NCBI GenBank assembly: GCA_016282455.1 | Contig: JAEEKM010000166.1 | Coordinates: 1-23,785 of the forward strand | Direction: 5' to 3' | DNA from: Treponema sp. | GTDB taxonomy: Bacteria; Spirochaetota; Spirochaetia; Treponematales; Treponemataceae | DNA: 23,785 bases | Shown: positions 22,514-23,785 of the stretch, in pieces | Position numbering within the stretch: position 1 is the first letter of the stretch | Layout of the letters: each line of letters starts with the position of its first letter | The notes under the pieces: model-generated | Told to the model about the DNA's origin: nothing | Seen by the model: only the letters and a program-made list of their open reading frames with translations | Databases searched by the model: none | Made by a program: the position numbers and the translations under genes

Positions 22514-23446
22514 ATGGCAGAAAAAATTAAACAGAAAAAGCTTAAAGCGACTAAATACGATAAGTGGGGCTATTTTTTCATCGCGCCATTCTTCATCGTG
22601 TTCACAATTTTTTCACTTGTTCCGCTTATCTCTACTTTTGCAAACAGTCTTTTTGAAAACTACCGCGTTGGTTTAAAAATCGTCGGACCAAAATTTATCG
22701 GTCTTGCAAACTACAAGAATATTTTTTCCGACAACATTCTGGTGTATGCAAAAAATACACTGGTCATGTGGATTCTTGGCTTCCTTCCACAGATTATTTT
22801 TTCACTGCTGCTTTCCGTCTGGTTTACAAACACAGAGTTAAGGCTTCAGTTCCAGCAGTTTTTCAAAACAGTCATCTACATGCCAAACCTGATTATGGCA
22901 AGTGCTTTTGCAATGCTTTTCTTTACCCTCTTCTCTCCCGAAGGTCCAATGAACAGCATTCTTCTTAAAGCAGGTTTTATTACGGAGAACATCCGCTTTT
23001 TTGAATCGACAAAATGGGTGCACACTCTGGTGGCAGGCATGAACTGCTTAATGTGGTACGGAAATACAACCATTCTTCTTATGGCAGGTATCATGGGAAT
23101 AGATGAAAGTCTTTTTGAGGCAGCCCGCATTGACGGTGCATCTCCCTTACAGATTTTCTTTAAAATAACACTCCCGCTTCTTCTTCCGATTTTTGTTTAC
23201 GTAATTATTACAAGCCTTATCGGTGGTATTCAGATGTTCGACATTCCGCAGATTCTTACCAACGGCGAAGGTGTACCTGATCGTACCAGCATGACAATCA
23301 TCATGTATCTGAACAAACATCTTGCAAATAAAAACTATGGAATGGCAGGAGCAGTTTCTGTTGTAACCTTCCTTGTAACAGGCATACTCAGCTTCTCCGT
23401 TTATTCAATCACAATGAAGCAGTTCAAAAATCCTAAGGGGGCATGA
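22514..23446 (+). CDS. Sugar ABC transporter permease, MalF/UgpA type
   Basis: This is an inner-membrane permease of 310 residues, one half of the sugar import channel. Six hydrophobic segments are visible, the first at about 18-42 (YFFIAPFFIVFTIFSLVPLI). FIGLANYKNIF (61-71) is the standard periplasmic phrase of MalF-type subunits. The cytoplasmic EAA loop, which docks on the ATPase, is EAARIDGASPLQIFFKITLP (202-221). The frame is open 19 codons further upstream to a GTG, but that region is the intercistronic stem and gives a non-family N-terminus, so the ATG at 22514 is chosen. It is followed after one base by the second permease. No ATPase gene is seen; a shared MsmK-like ATPase encoded elsewhere or a downstream gene is likely. 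Confidence 0.92.
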   Translation: MAEKIKQKKLKATKYDKWGYFFIAPFFIVFTIFSLVPLISTFANSLFENYRVGLKIVGPKFIGLANYKNIFSDNILVYAKNTLVMWILGFLPQIIFSLLLSVWFTNTELRLQFQQFFKTVIYMPNLIMASAFAMLFFTLFSPEGPMNSILLKAGFITENIRFFESTKWVHTLVAGMNCLMWYGNTTILLMAGIMGIDESLFEAARIDGASPLQIFFKITLPLLLPIFVYVIITSLIGGIQMFDIPQILTNGEGVPDRTSMTIIMYLNKHLANKNYGMAGAVSVVTFLVTGILSFSVYSITMKQFKNPKGA

Positions 23447-23447
23447 A

Positions 23448-23785
23448 ATGATTAACGATGGAAAAATCCGCGGTTTAGTTGTACGCCGCAATCTTTGCTA
23501 TCTCTTTTTAATTTTACTTACAGTACTTTCACTCTTTCCCTTCTATGTTCTGATTATAAACTCAACCAGAACACACGCCCAGATTCAGCAGGGATTTTCT
23601 TTCTTCCCCGGAACAAATTTCTTCCGCAACCTGGGAAATCTTCTTGCTGACAAAAATACTCCGATTCTGCGTGCACTTTTTAACAGCGTCTTTGTTTCTG
23701 TAATGAGTGCAGTTCTTACCACTTACTTTTCTTCCATGACCGCTTACGGCATTTACATGTATAAGTTTAAGGGAAGAGATGCTGC
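23448..23785 (+). CDS. Sugar ABC transporter permease, MalG/UgpB-partner type, 3' end beyond the window
   Basis: The first 112 codons of the second permease are present, starting at an ATG one base after the stop of the first permease, with GGGGG upstream as ribosome site inside its last codons. The translation begins MINDGKIRGLVVRR, then a hydrophobic segment (about 16-37, LCYLFLILLTVLSLFPFYVLII) and NSTRTHAQIQQGFSFFPG, the usual phrase following the first segment of MalG-type subunits. A second hydrophobic stretch with NSVFVSVMSAVLTTYFSSMTAYG follows at about 80-102. The EAA loop lies outside the window. An ATG at 23443 in another frame meets a stop after two codons. Confidence 0.9.
   Translation, partial: MINDGKIRGLVVRRNLCYLFLILLTVLSLFPFYVLIINSTRTHAQIQQGFSFFPGTNFFRNLGNLLADKNTPILRALFNSVFVSVMSAVLTTYFSSMTAYGIYMYKFKGRDA

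Overview
The window looks like the chromosome of a carbohydrate-fermenting spirochete, most likely a Treponema from a rumen or gut. The reasons are the low to moderate GC, long AT-rich spacers, spirochete-style lipoboxes (ATGC, GVSC), a giant Ig-repeat lipoprotein, EttA, and a plant-glucan utilisation locus. The genus is inferred from gene content and protein style; no marker RNA gene is present. No tRNA, rRNA, CRISPR array, insertion sequence or integrase was seen.

Layout. Bases 1-8643 (minus strand) are one uninterrupted reading frame of at least 2881 codons that runs off the left edge. It encodes a giant secreted lipoprotein built of tandem bacterial Ig-like domains, an IPT/TIG-like domain and a distinct C-terminal module. 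Next, all on the minus strand, come ettA (translation-throttle ABC-F protein, 8785-10548) and a two-gene ABC exporter (permease 10640-12232, ATPase 12222-12938). A 379-base divergent spacer follows, then a plus-strand small heat-shock protein (13318-13740). That spacer holds a near-perfect sigma-54 (-24/-12) promoter for the heat-shock gene. It also holds two identical 12-bp upstream repeats exactly 42 bp apart, in the position expected for enhancer-binding-protein sites.

The right part is a beta-glucan (cellulose-derived oligosaccharide) utilisation locus. Transcribed leftwards are an AraC-family regulator, a GH3 beta-glucosidase with permuted domain order, a GH94 disaccharide phosphorylase and a secreted GH5 endoglucanase. 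The last three are packed with gaps of 9-15 bases. Transcribed rightwards are a sugar-binding lipoprotein, a MalF-type permease and the start of a MalG-type permease that is cut by the window edge. The proposed flow is: the GH5 enzyme cuts glucan outside the cytoplasm, the binding protein and permeases import oligosaccharides, and GH94 phosphorolysis and GH3 hydrolysis finish them inside the cell. The transporter's ATPase is not in the window.

The AraC/transporter spacer carries a 10-bp direct repeat at 20-bp spacing over two overlapping divergent promoter candidates, which fits an operator of the AraC-type regulator. The binding-protein and permease genes are separated by a 64-base inverted-repeat structure that probably stabilises the upstream message. 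Start codons were moved from the longest possible frame to ribosome-site-supported positions for the exporter permease, the exporter ATPase, the heat-shock protein, the AraC regulator and the MalF-type permease.
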